DNA of 64,000 nt from Dipetalonema caudispina (lineage: Eukaryota > Nematoda > Chromadorea > Rhabditida > Onchocercidae). Location of the stretch: the NCBI GenBank assembly GCA_013365325.1, contig JABVXV010000054.1, positions 186,001-250,000 on the forward strand, in the 5' to 3' direction. Positions 13,065 to 25,600 of this stretch are shown one piece after another; the stretch's first letter is position 1, and each line of letters starts with the position of its first letter. The notes below the pieces were generated by a model. The model was given only the letters and a program-made list of their open reading frames with translations. It ran no database searches and was not told the origin of the DNA. Made by a program: the position numbers and the translations under genes.

Positions 13065-13852
13065 ATGAATCGCGTAAGTTCTTTGTCTATTTCAATTAAT
13101 TAATTTTATTTGAATCATCTAATTAATATTCATCTTGCCCTCTCCTTATCCTTGTCTATTTAATCTCACATCGTATCCCAGCAGTTTGCAAGACTAGAGA
13201 AAACTGCAGCTTTGAAGACAAGAATTGAAGAATGACTGATATTTGATAACCGAATTAAGGAACTCCAAAGGATGATCGATCTTACGACCGTATTTCTCTG
13301 AGAGTTAGAAATTCTAATGAAGAAAGTTTTGGTATCTTTGGATTATACTCTTTCATCAATGTTAATAGGATTTGTTTGCGGATTGTAGGTTTTTTGACAA
13401 TTGCACAGTTTTCGGATCAAAAGATCATTCATCAAAAGTGTATAGCCAATCTCTCAGATACTTCTATTACTATCCTATATGGCAAATTATTGATAATTAC
13501 TCTATCTCGGATGTACAAATGAGTATCAAACTTCTCTCTCGGATGATTTAAACTATGACATATATTTTCCAACAGTCATAGCTTACAGAGCGTTGAAATG
13601 AATCAAGCGAAGGTGGCTTTTGCTCAAAAATTGGTTCAGCGGCAAATCGATACGAAAAATTATAACTTGCAACAAGTTGCTAAATTGTTGAAGCAAAGAT
13701 TTGACAGTACATATGGTATCGGTTGGCAATGTATTGTTGGCAATAGTTTTGGTTGCTACATAACTCATTTACCGAACTCTTTCCTGTATTTTTCCGTTGA
13801 ACCTTTTTCCGTAGTACTTTTCCGAACGAACATAACCACTGTAGTGCTTTAA
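13065..13852 (+). CDS. Divergent LC8-type dynein light chain
   Basis: The exon at 13598-13852 alone codes an 84-residue protein that follows the LC8 (DYNLL) pattern from helix 2 to the last strand: a helix ending LLKQRFDSTYG, then WQCIVGNSFGCYITH, FLYFSV and VVLFRT. LC8 is a dimeric hub that binds short linear motifs in dynein intermediate chain and many other partners. A small first exon at 13065-13073 (ATG AAT CGC, then GTAAGT) joins in phase 0 to an acceptor at 13588 and would add six residues. Compared with canonical LC8, the His of WHC is Gln and the Ser of FGSYVTH is Cys, so dimer control or partner choice may differ. The first exon is less certain than the second. Confidence 0.8.
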
Positions 13853-15553
13853 ATAATTTAATTTTTATTCGTAAATTGCAAAAGTTTGCAAAGGGAAAAT
13901 ACGTTAAGCTTAGAATGAAATATGCCACTGATAGATTCTCTGACTGTTCCGATCTGTTAATTACATCCCTATTTTAATTCAACGCTAATTGTTTTCTGAT
14001 TTCTGAATTGAAATCATCAGAACAATGTTCTATTACTTTTTAATCCTTTATTTTTACCTAAATTTCATCCAAATTGTAAGTTCTAAATACTTACAACGGG
14101 AAATTCGTTCCATCTCTCCAAGAATCTTTTTTGAAATGTAAATATTTACAGATATACTAATGCTAAATAAATAAATTTTTAATATAGATTTTGAACAGAT
14201 TCAAGAAAGTAGTAGCGTAAATGTCTTAGAGTCTTTTCTCTATTTCTGCTGTTTTTGAAACTCATGAATCTAAATGAATAGAAACTATCATTTAACTCAT
14301 CATATTATACTCTAAAAATTTGAAAGTCTTTGTGCTAATGCTTGAAAATAAATAGGAAAAATTGGGACGGAATTAAAATACAAAGTTAACACATAAATGG
14401 ATTCATGCTATCGTAGTTGAGCTGAAGTTGAATTTTTCACTCGCAGTAGTTGAATGTTTTCAACAGGAAAGCATCATGGAAATACTACTAATTGATATGA
14501 AAACCTCAATACTGCTTATTCCACATCTGACATATTTTAGTTCATCAAATATAATTCTTTGGATTTTTCTTAAAAACTTTTGAATTTCTTTTGATATGAA
14601 ATTTCGAGGAATTATTTTAAAAAATAGTATCTTCATTTCATCATACTCGTGTTTTATTCATCGAATTAAATTGGAACCCTATCGATAAGCGCTATAATCG
14701 TGCAGTATTCAGAATAAAATAACCGGTATAATGAAATGCACTTCCGGTAGCTATATAAAGGATTTTTGCAACAATCTGCCATTGCGTTTTTGTATTTTTT
14801 TTTTTCGGCGTGAATTAACGCATCGCATTTGGAAAAATTATATTAGCGAAAATTACGTTTTTTTCCCTTTTATTTAGATAAAAAATTTGTTTAAATTTAT
14901 TCTACTTCAAAACGTTAACTTTTTTATGCTTTCACTGATCCCATTGCGTTTTTGATTTCTGTTCATTTCGAGCTTTTTTTTTGAATTAGTAAGTTTGAAG
15001 GTGCAAAAAATCTTTTACAGTCGCAATTAGAGCTACCACTGATTTCAGAGTAACAGCGCACCATGCATTACTTCTTATGTTCAAAATATTCGAATCACTT
15101 TAAATTAGAATCAATCTGATATCATGTTAATTGCATTAACTTTTACAACAAGCATTTCAGGTATGCGTCATAAAATAATGAGGTAAAAGTGTCACAGAAG
15201 TATGCCAAATATTGAACTAAAATTATTCTAGAATAGAATAAAATGGTAATCTAAGTGAGTTCAGTAATTCGGAATTCTTGACTTTAAAATTAAAATTCGT
15301 AAATCGAAATTTTCAATGAATTAAAAAAGTAAGCATTGCATGTTAATTGTTTGCATGAAAAATTTAGAAATTAAACATAATTAATTTCCTAGTTTCTCCT
15401 TCTGTGATGATGATATTTAAGTTAAGATTTTATGAATTATTAACATATAAAATATCTTCATAAAATTAGTTTATATCATGATGACAATAGTTCACGTTGT
15501 GTCATTTTTATCAGTTAACAACAAATTGTAATCAAATGAAACGAAGTTTTGAA
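13853..15553. other. AT-rich spacer
   Basis: About 1.7 kb between the dynein light chain (+) and the Cys-rich gene (-), which converge. No open frame or motif I can support. Confidence 0.6.
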
Positions 15554-16798
15554 TTATTTCTGAATTGTAGTTAAGCCTAAAATGGCTAGCAAGTCTTCCG
15601 GTACACATCTGCAGTCATGAGTTAAGTTATCACCAAAGTTTTTGCACTTTCCTTTGCAAAGATTTAGATTGTTGGTACACTTACTGTTATTTGTATCATA
15701 GGAACAACCACCGACCTGAAATTTCACAAAATCTCACTACAGCATTTTTTTCAACGTAATTTTAGGAATCTATATCGATTTTCTTATGGATCAATCATTT
15801 TTTAATTTCAATTTTGATGATTAGAACTGAAAGATGCGGACGAATCTTTGATATAATCTTGAAAAGATCAGTTTAACCCATTAGATGAGATCAGATTTCT
15901 TCCGTAGCTAGCAATTCGTGCTAAAATACTAATATCCAAGAATGGAAAACCCATAAAATAGTTGATTTTTTCAGCATTAACTTATATTTTAAATTGTTTT
16001 ACCGTGAATCTATTTTTGTCATTGAGAATATTGGCTCCTAACAATCTTGGAGTCAGAGCACTGTTATCTAATGTTGCTGCTTCTCTACTGTCTAGCAAAA
16101 TACCACGGTTCAGTAAATCCAACGAGATCCCGGCAGTTTGAGGCATTATACTATTACTACCGTATGGTACAAACATATGTGGCATCATTCCTGTAACAAA
16201 ATAAATCGTCTTCAACTATCTAAGCTATGATATTCTTGGAAATTTATTGCAATTTTAAATTTTACAAACATTTGAGTAAATTTCCTGAAATTTATCATGA
16301 AACTATGAATAAAACGTAAATACCGATATATGGTCTCGTATTGTAGCTTTGTAATTGATAATCCGGATACAGGTTCCATTGTCTAATAGGTTTTTGACAT
16401 GGCATTATAATGTTCGCACATTCTCTACCATATCCTAATCCTATCATTAAAAATTTCAGAATGATGGCTAATATTTATAAAATTGTGAGAAATAACTTCA
16501 TTACAATCTAAAAAATTTCAAAAAAATTTTTTGAACTTTAAACTTTCGAAAAAAACCTGATTACAAAAGAATTAATAAGATATCTGTAAGATTTTGAAAC
16601 TTACATTTTAAATTAAAAAAAAAAGAAAACTAAGCAAATAATTTGATTTGGTACAAACAAATTAAAAAAAAAAAAACCTTGATATGGATATGAATTATAA
16701 AAGGGATCATACATTTCGTACGGAGGCCAAACTTGTCCAACAATAATTGTCGTTAATTCGATGATAGTAATAATAATTAATAGTTTTCTTGCATACAT
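15554..16798 (-). CDS. Small secreted protein with a C-terminal six-Cys domain
   Basis: Four minus-strand exons join in phase: 16678-16798, 16324-16440, 16003-16190 and 15554-15715, giving 195 residues. The ATG lies directly after a CTTCAG acceptor. Residues 1-21 form a signal peptide (MYARKLLIIITIIELTT), followed by a Tyr/Pro-rich stretch, two cysteines in exon 2, and a C-terminal domain spaced C-x8-C-x6-C-x3-C-x10-C-x-C. The CxxxC and CxC elements recall small disulfide-rich folds, but their order is not that of a standard cysteine-stabilised alpha-beta defensin. I do not recognise the family. An excreted or surface role is inferred only from the signal peptide and cysteines. Confidence 0.75.
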
Positions 16799-17763
16799 CT
16801 GAAGTTTTAAAATGTAACATTTAAAAATCTTGAAAGATGACCAAAGGTCATTGTATAAGAGAGAGGTTGAGGTGGGAGATGGGAAGAAGGATGGACTGAA
16901 ATCGACTTACATACATATATATTGAGAAATTCAAAATGCATTTATCCTTGAAAAAAAAGTTCAACAAAAGGCTTATAATAAAATTTAGGTCAAAGAGGCA
17001 TTTCAATTGGGGTAGCTGAAATTTTCAAGGTTTCAAAGTTTGCTTTGAAAATTCTTCGTTTAAATTTAAATTTCAAAAAAATTTGAAGCTAATCATAACA
17101 ATCTTCTGATCCTATTAACAATCATCTCGTTCCATAACACTGATATGTCAGAAAAGAAACGGATCACTACCTATCATTTCCCTCAATTCATTATATATCA
17201 ATCCATAAGCAGCGCGTATGTTTTAGAAATATGAAATTCGAAAAAAAAAAAAGAGACCTCCTTTAAATTACTCAGAATAATAATTGAATTTCAATTGTAT
17301 GATATTGAAATCAGTATTAGATGTAGTTGGACAAAGCCTAGTAGTTAAACAATAATGATTGGTTAGAAATATGTCAGCTTGTTTGCTTTCATAGGTCCAT
17401 TTTATATTGGTTCAAGGTTAAAAACTTCCCCATTATTCTTCCATATTTGAGAACTTGTCATTGACCTTGTCGTAAAAAGATGCGAATTTCAATGCATCTT
17501 ATAAATTTTATATAATATAATTTTCGTTTCTTTTAAAACTTATGTGTTTATTTCTAAATTTAATTCCGATGAATGCCAATATTTTACTCCGTTGGGAATT
17601 CAAATAATCATATTATAGATAATAATAGTAAATACTTAGAATGAAGAAAAATGAGAAAGGAAGAAATTCTCTTTCAGTCTAAAATTTCAATTACAATTAT
17701 CTCACGAAGGAAAAGATAAAATATCGGTAGGCTTGAGCAAAATTAGCATACCACACTTTCTAT
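16799..17763. other. Spacer upstream of the Cys-rich gene
   Basis: AT-rich, with no supportable gene. A coding-like block at 17764-17930 next to the ABHD17 end is listed separately. Confidence 0.55.
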
Positions 17764-17930
17764 TTAGCATGGATCTGGAAGAGGATCATCCCAATAGCAA
17801 TCAAATGGCTTAAATCTGGACTGGGGTTGAATTACACTAGTGCACTTTGCATTACTCCATTAAGTTCATCTTTGTAATATGTTAAATTAGTACGATGACT
17901 GACATTTGCATTGCATATCAGATTTCTAAA
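17764..17930 (-). other. Coding-like block after the ABHD17 stop, broken by a 2-base shift
   Basis: Minus strand: an open frame (…YYKDELNGVMQSALV) ends at TAA where the sequence reads CTAGTGTAATT. If the GTGT were GT, the frame would run on through IQPQSRFKPFDCYWDDPLP to a stop at 17766-17764. Both halves look protein-like. It may be an alternative last exon of the ABHD17-type gene, a relict, or a place with an indel error. Confidence 0.3.
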
Positions 17931-17975
17931 TGAACTTTGGATATATATGTATGAAAATATCATTGAATGGAATAA

Positions 17976-20650
17976 TCACACAACTAATGATTGCAATGAA
18001 TCAGTTTCATGGAATAGAAAATAACGGATACGTAAGAATACAGCAAGATATTGTTCAGAAAATATATTCAAGTGATTGGCCTGTTCTACATAGAATGGCG
18101 TTACAGCACGTGGAAATCTTTCCGCCAGTATTTCACTGTGATTTTTTGGTATAACATTATCCATACAACCATGACAAATCAATACAGGAACATTAACTTC
18201 TGGTGCTCTATCGTAACTTCAAATAATAAAACAAAATGAGTTGAAATGAAATAAGCAGAAAGAATAAGATAGCAATCTCAATATTTCTTAAATCAATATT
18301 CAAATTCAGTTGAAAAAATTTTGTAGAAATTTTCTAAATTTTAAGAAAAAATATAATTGCATGAAAATCTCCTAATTTATTTGTTCAATACAAACTTATT
18401 TAAACATAAAATTTCTTATAGTTCTTAAAAATTTTGAATGCAATTTAACAACTCTAAAATTTGAAAACTTCAAGTTCAAACCAAAAAATACACCTTAAAA
18501 ATCGATCCATGCAACAAGTTTGCTTAGCTTTTAGGTACAATCTTAGGCCAGATGTAAGTGGTGCGACAAGTACTATTCCACAAAGATTCGGCGGATGTTT
18601 GGAAGCCATATAAATTGTTGCTACTGTACCAATACTATAACCAAGTAATGCAATCTGAAAATTATCTAATTCATTATTCATGCTCTTCACTACAGCTCAT
18701 TTGATTTATTCAGGAACTTAGGAACTTGTTGGAAACTAATTTGTTGATTCATTCAAACTTTTCAGGCTTTTACAACAAAGTCATTGCGAAATCCTGAAAG
18801 TAAGCTTATCCTCACTTATCTTATCAGCTTTTCTTAGTCATTTTTACTTTATTCATACTATTTCTATTGATTTACTATCTCATTTCATTGATTGATTATG
18901 ATAATATTATCAATTTACACTTCGTAATTTCTACTGAATCCTACTGAGTGCTAATACTAATGATAAGTTGGGCATTAAGATATGGAAGTAAGGAAGTTTT
19001 AGTAGAAGTTGCGTATTTAAGGCCTACTCGAACATGCGGTCCTTGAGATTCAGAAATATGTTTATAAGCAGCTTCAATATCAGCATAAATATTTTTTTCC
19101 GACGGGCTACCAGTGCTAATACCGTATCCGGAATAATCATAAGCATATAAGTCAGCTTTTAACAGCTGAGAGATATGCCTGAAAATGTGATGTGAGTCGA
19201 AATTCTTTTAATTAATTTGAATAAAACAGTGCGGGCATGAAGCAACTGATGTTTTTCATGATTGAGCGATCAGTATGATGATCGGATTCAATAGTGATAG
19301 TCATTTAATCATTCATTTATTTTACCTGCTATTACATTTCTATAGGACTTGCAAACCCTTAAAGCGAAGCTGCAAATCCTTAATCGGAACTGCTTTATAG
19401 TTACGATATTTCAGGGTAGAAGATGGGATAGATCAGCTGCATGTTAGATTTTCCTGCTGTGAATGCGTAATTTAAATTTAAACAGCTTCAGTATTGGTAA
19501 TTCAGTATCATGCACATTTGAAAAGCATAATTGCTGGGTTAACTTCTTCTCAATAGATATTTACCTAAAATTTAATCCATGTGGTTGAAAATAACATCCC
19601 AAATCAGCGCTGTTTGGTTGCGAAAATAATATGACCTAAAAAAGCTGTGCTTAAAAAAAGGCACGGACATCTCATAATTTGCAACAAATTTGTCGGAAAT
19701 TTCATTGGAAGTGGTTTACGATTAAGAGGGAAGATTGAAATTTGAATGAATTGAAATGGAAAAGTAAGAACCATTGAAAATATGTTTAATTTGAAATGAA
19801 TGGAAGAAATCGATCATTGATCTAATTTTTATTTCGAATACTCTGAAAGTGGATATGAACAACTTGAACTAAGAAGATAGAGCAAAGAGAATGGCACAAT
19901 ATCTCCAATTTCGTTAAAAAGAATTTTTTGGCTAATTTTCTTCACTTCATCGTTTATTCTGGGAGATTTAGAAGTCTATTAAACCGTTAAGATTCAGAAG
20001 TTTTGAAATTTATCCTACCAAATCATTAAATTTATCATTTGATAAATTATTATTGATTCTCAAAATCGGTAGATATGAACCACGCCTTGTTTTAATTATT
20101 GAGATCTCAACATCTTCCACTGAAATCGGTGGTTCATGAATGAATTGTGGTTCGAATTTCAGCGATGTAAATTTGGATGCCTGGAATTTGAGGTTTTAAT
20201 TAAAGAGCTTCTGAAAATTTCTTCAAGAAAACAATTATCTTAGTTTTGCATAAATTTTTTAATCTTTCTCACTTCGACTGGAAATACCTTTTTGGCATTA
20301 TTGGTTCTTACAAGATTGCCGTGAGCATCCTTTCCGCACACTACATATGTTTTACCTTTCTTTAGTGGATGAAATGCTAATTTTCGAGTAATCATTTCTG
20401 GTACTGGTGGACAACAAAACACGTAACACAATATACCGATACACTGGAAATGAAAGCAATTTAATTGAAATTAATGATCTTAAATGAGAAATGAAAATGG
20501 AAATGATTTTTCAAGAAGAATTATGAATTGAACCTTTAGAATTAACAAACAAAGCTGGCAACAACGACATCCATGTCTTTTTGGTGCTTTTTGAATGCTT
20601 TCCGATTTTACATTATGATGCTCAAAATTATTTTTTAATTGTAATTCCAT
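17976..20650 (-). CDS. ABHD17-type alpha/beta hydrolase (protein depalmitoylase)
   Basis: ABHD17 enzymes remove palmitate from membrane-bound proteins such as Ras-type GTPases. Seven exons join in phase: 20534-20650, 20288-20443, 20019-20180, 19565-19635, 19028-19178, 18494-18654 and 17976-18216, giving about 352 residues. The N-terminus has the family's Cys cluster (about residues 28-50, ending YVFCCPPVPE), which in homologues is palmitoylated and anchors the enzyme. The core shows DLYAYDYSGYG, SEKNIYADIEAA and the nucleophile motif GYSIG (Ser226), Asp292 in HGCMDNVI and His321 in QANHLNIF, so the triad is complete. The exact start is uncertain because the frame is open upstream to about 20690. 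It begins about 225 bp after the stop of the preceding minus-strand gene, which fits an operon. Confidence 0.85.
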
Positions 20651-20874
20651 ATGTTCTACATATTCCTCTCCTTCTTCATCATTTTCTTTAAAATTCTTAA
20701 AAATTCAACGATACATTAACAGGTTAAAATTTATTACTGTTTCTTTAGTTCTTCAGAACAATATAAAAGTGGAATGGACCTCTCGTTTAAAAGAAATTTA
20801 AATTTTGACCAATTTAAGATGTACGTGTCATCTACGTGTTTTTTTTTTTAATATTTAACTAAATAATAAAGTCA

Positions 20875-21347
20875 TTACTGAGGTCCTAGATAACGTACAT
20901 CTGGAAAATCAAGCGTACGTAAACTTGCAGGCGATTGTTTCAAATGATTCTTATACTTATCTCTCTGAAAAAATGATTTCCCGAAATACAACACGCTTTT
21001 CTGACGTAAGTGATCATAAGTAATTACGGATGGTAGCGCTGATTGTCGTCGTATGTAGATCTTTTCAGCTTTACTTTTTACTTTTTTTCATAAACTATTT
21101 TTTGCCGATGATCAAAATTAATCGATTGCAAATTTTTTCCTTCTAATAGCTTTTCGTTTTTCAAAACTTTCTTTCCAACTTCTTCCCATATGAGAGTAAC
21201 AAAACACATTCTAAAATGATAAACTCAGTTAAAACTTCAATTGAAATTCACCAAGCTATCAGCAGGATCAAAAGATAGCTCATCAGTCGTAATAGTTCCC
21301 GTTGCGCTTATCAACTCCAAATCTAAAGCTTCTTCAGCAGCATTCAT
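20875..21347 (-). CDS. Small unrecognised gene upstream of ABHD17 (model uncertain)
   Basis: A first exon at 21252-21347 (MNAAEEALDLELISATG...) ends at a phase-0 GTGAAT donor. It can join a last exon at 20875-20964, preceded by a strong TTTTTTCAG, ending FPDVRYLGPQ-stop; this gives 61 residues. Two further blocks are open: 21118-21210 (...GRSWKESFEKRKAIRRKK, then TAA) and about 20965-21080 in the same frame as the last exon (KIYIRRQSALPSVITY...). An A7 run at about 21082-21088 separates coding-looking halves whose frames differ, so the true transcript may be longer, or the run may be miscounted. An acidic N-terminus followed by a basic region is all I can describe; family unknown. Confidence 0.4.
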
Positions 21348-22634
21348 TACTCTCTACACTACCAATTTTCATCAAACCATCGAACAACACAGAAAACGAC
21401 CGATACAGCACTACCTCTGTTGGCTAACAATGATTTTTATCTTTTATTCAACAATTTAAGTTCATTAATGTATGAATTGAATTGAATCTGAATTTTCAGA
21501 CTTCGATCTTTCATGGAAGAGGAAGCATATGAATTATTTAATTTTCTATCTGGAGAAATCCCTGAAAGATAAAATTAAACAGTGTTAAATCTCTTTTCAT
21601 TTTGTATTTTATTTCCACATTTCCTTTTGATCTCTCCCCAATAACGTGAATACATACTTTAAAGTACTGTAAGATGAAAGTAATTGTGAAAACAAATTCA
21701 CCAAAAAATACAAAATAAATAAAGATGCAATTGAAAGGAATGCTTCATGCTATTATGTTAAGGGAATCCATTCCATCCATAAATACAATACTAAAATCCG
21801 TACTACATTTTACTAGTATATAAACTGAAATCATTGATTTATTAAGTTCGCAAATAATATGAGTTTGAATAAGACGTAATAATTCATCTAAACCAAACAG
21901 TTAACAATTTAACGTCTTTATAACACTGTTGAATTCTTCCACCAAATCACAAAAAGTACAGTAAATTGAATACCGCATCCACACTAGGCAACAATTATAC
22001 TTCGGATTACTTAACAGCCCTACTTTGCATTTAGCTGGAATTTCTGAACTGCAGTTTATTCATTTGAATATTAACAATTAAAGAAAGACAACCTGGAAAT
22101 TTTGCACTACCTGTTCACCTGCAACTTACCTTATGACATAAAAGGATGTGGTAAAACAACAGCGTCACTGCAAGCATTCAGAATCTTTATTGAATACTCC
22201 ATTACATTTAGAAAATAGATTTGGAGGAAATGAACCAATATAACGAAACAAAAGGCACATTCCAAAATGAATAAGGGAAGATATATAATGTATAGGTAAG
22301 CAAAAGTTAGCGATAACAATCCATCTACGAGATAAGCGTAATGCCTTAATTCAATTTTGATGTTCAAAAAATGCTGAATTTAATAGAAATTGTCTAATAA
22401 AGCACTGAACAATTCTAGCGTGAAATAAAAGAATTAGGATAATAGTAACATGGCTGAGAAATCAATTACTTCATAACTAAGTTAGATCAACAAAACTATT
22501 TAGATTCCTTAACATAATCTCGTATAACTATAGAAACCATTGTCATACCCACGCGTTTTCTATTCTTCTTTAGCTAGATTAATTATTATGTTTACCCGAC
22601 CAACATGGAATAGTAATAAGTATTAGCAAAATTC
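21348..22634. other. Spacer between UMPS and the small gene
   Basis: Mostly AT-rich. A minus-strand block at about 21450-21561 after TTATCTTTCAG is open and Ser/Lys-rich, and may be a 5' exon of the small gene. The 78-residue hydrophobic minus frame at 22131-22367 lacks splice context and looks like chance. Confidence 0.5.
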
Positions 22635-25600
22635 TCAATGGTTTTGCTGCCTGCTAATAAATGATTCCCATGCAGCATCGCGGTACCGCCGGATTTGAGT
22701 ATTGATATCAGTTACACCAGTAATTGCTCGCCCCACTACTACTATATCGTTTCCATCTACACCTATCGCATTCTCGATTGTACGCCAGTTTTGACCAATC
22801 CCATCGCTCACTGCATCCATATGAACTCCTGTAACAACACCCATTTTATTGAACGAATATAATTTCCATCAATAAGTATTCCAGAAAAAAAAATTTTCAA
22901 AGTCGAAGCCAAAGTTCTTTCCTTTATTCCGACAATTCTTTCTTACATACTCAAAAAAATTTGAATAGATTCATCTGATAATTAAAGATTTAATAAGTGA
23001 AGGATCAAGCACAAACAGGCCTCAACTAGTCCAACCTAAAAGTGGTTATAATAAAAATAGTTGGTTATTATTCACTACCTGCAGTCCAGTAGAGAAAACC
23101 TGGTATATTAGCGCAGCGTCTCTGACAAATGAACCCACTTACGATATCACGATTATTCTTTGCCAACTCCAGTGCAGCTGAAAAACAGAGAGAATCAAGA
23201 ACTGTTCACATTTTCATGTAAAAATCACTTCAGCCAAAACTGAGATTTAATATATTTTCGAAACAAGCAGAATTTTTTCATATTCACAATAAGCTTCATC
23301 ATTTCATATATACCATCTTTTAATTCATTACGGATTTTGCTTTTCGCCTTTATGAAGCTGCTAAATAATACTCCCCATAAAAAAGCATTGTTGCATTTTA
23401 TAGTGCTCCAAACACACTAGAAAATATGTAGGCATATAGACAAGACGAAAGAGAATGAAAATGATAATTTAAATCTCAGAACTAGAGTTCTTATATTATT
23501 CACCTACCATTTAAATATTCTTTCGAATTAATGAAGGGTCCAGAACTCATTTCCACAACCAACAAACAACCAGTAAGTTTTGCCTCTGGCTGATTAACAA
23601 TCTGAAGAAAATAATTAGCAATGGGTCTCTTTTTCCTCTACCTACCTTTACCTAATCCTAACATACCTGAAATTTCAACAAATAATGAAACGTATTAAAT
23701 TTGATTTGAATACGTAACATAGAAATATGCATTAAATAAGCAGATACTAAATTGTCAAAACAATTTCGCTATGATATTATTCATATCTACCATGACGATG
23801 ACAGTAGAAAGACAAAAAAAAGCATTATGCTTATCTTCCTGAACTTAATGTTAGGATGAGAAATAAACTTCGTATTAACGCACAAAAGCTTTTTTCAAAC
23901 CTGAGTTCAAATAAGTATTGCCTCTACGTAAAATGCAACAAATACAAACCTTTCTTATAATATTCAGAACGGACTGACCAGAAAAAGCATGTACGGACAC
24001 AATTTGTGCCCAAGATGCTATTTTAAACGGTCCTTTCGTAAGCTGCAAATTCGTCGTGTGGCTAGTGTCAGCTAACTTTCTAAAAGATAAGAAAAATTGT
24101 TCACTTAAATGTAACTTATATGTTTCTATATCAAACGGATATTTCAAAACTTTAAATTTTCATAAATATAGTAACTATGTCGCAATATCTATGACACTAA
24201 CAGTGGAACAAAACGTGTCGATTAATGAGCACATACTAATCATGCTTCAATAATTTTATCACAGAAAATTAAAAGCATTATGATACCTGTCTTCAAAAAT
24301 GATGAAATCAAGATTATTAGCCAACGATGTAAGTTTCTGCGCAAAAGCATCACTAAAATCCTCAATAACATCAGCATGTAATTTTACGGCACAGATATAA
24401 CCGCCAGTCTTTTCAATAATTTGTATGATCTCCTCACATTTGGTGATGTCAACTGCTATACACAAACATGTTTTTTTCTGGAAATAAAAAATCCACTTCC
24501 AAAAATATCTATGTATTTTCTGAAAATATGAGCGCTGGCAGATAAACGATAGCTTTTTCCACCCTTTTCACTCTTATTTTGAACAGAAATAAAACAATGA
24601 CCCTTTCAAATCCTTTAATATTGTTAGTATTGAAATACCAAAACAGTTTATGTGCCGTAGGTTTGCTTATTCCAAAATATTTCGAAATTGAATGTCAACC
24701 TCTTATTGATAATAAATACACAAAGAAAGCGTTGCACTTTCAGAAATGTCAAACATAACTTTCTCACACATATATAGCAAGAGAACCTTCCATATTGTTT
24801 GTCAAAATCGAAAATTTGAACAAATAAACTTAATAAAAGACAAATACCAACCTTATTCATTATTTCTAATAGCCTTTTATTTAAAGGATTTGGTGTAGAG
24901 TTTTTTCGTGATGTTATCGACCAATCATCATCACTGTATTGCACTTTTTCAATGGTCGATGGTGGAGGAAGTGTTAACTGATACAGGATGTCTTCCTTTT
25001 TCTTTAAAGTGATGGTGCCGATGTCGATCAGGAAATCAAGCACTTTGTTCATTCCCAGTACACTGAAACATAAAAAAAAATCAATTCTGTTAGAGTTAAC
25101 AATGGAGAAATAACAATCGGTCTTCTTTTTCTACTAAAAAGGGGAACAGGAGGAGAGGAGAAAAGGAAGGAGGGTGAAATTGAATTGGATTGCAAATTCC
25201 CGCCGAGTGAATGTCAGAATATTAAAATTTAAATTAGCTTCATCTCTAATCGCAATACTGCGAGACAGGCTGAACGAAGATGGTTATGTGTTTTAAATTA
25301 ACTACACTCCTTAAAACACCAAAAACCATTAAAAAAAAATAAATAAAAAAAAATTAACCTATGTAGAGTAATCCCTTCAGCTCGGACATTTTGTGGACCG
25401 CCTTGTTCACGATCCAAAACACATACGGCTTCCTCACAGATTATACCTTCGTTGCGTAATGCAAGAACTGTTTCCAAGATACTTTTACCTGAAATAATTA
25501 GCAAATAAGGTATGCACAATTTGAAAAACATCCTTTTCCACTTCATATCTTTGCTAAAGTTAACCGAAGGCAGCTAATGATTATCAGTATCATTTGTTTC

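Noticed and set aside
22131..22367. 78-codon hydrophobic minus frame
   Set aside because: Looks membrane-like only because of AT-rich codons; no acceptor, donor or family pattern.
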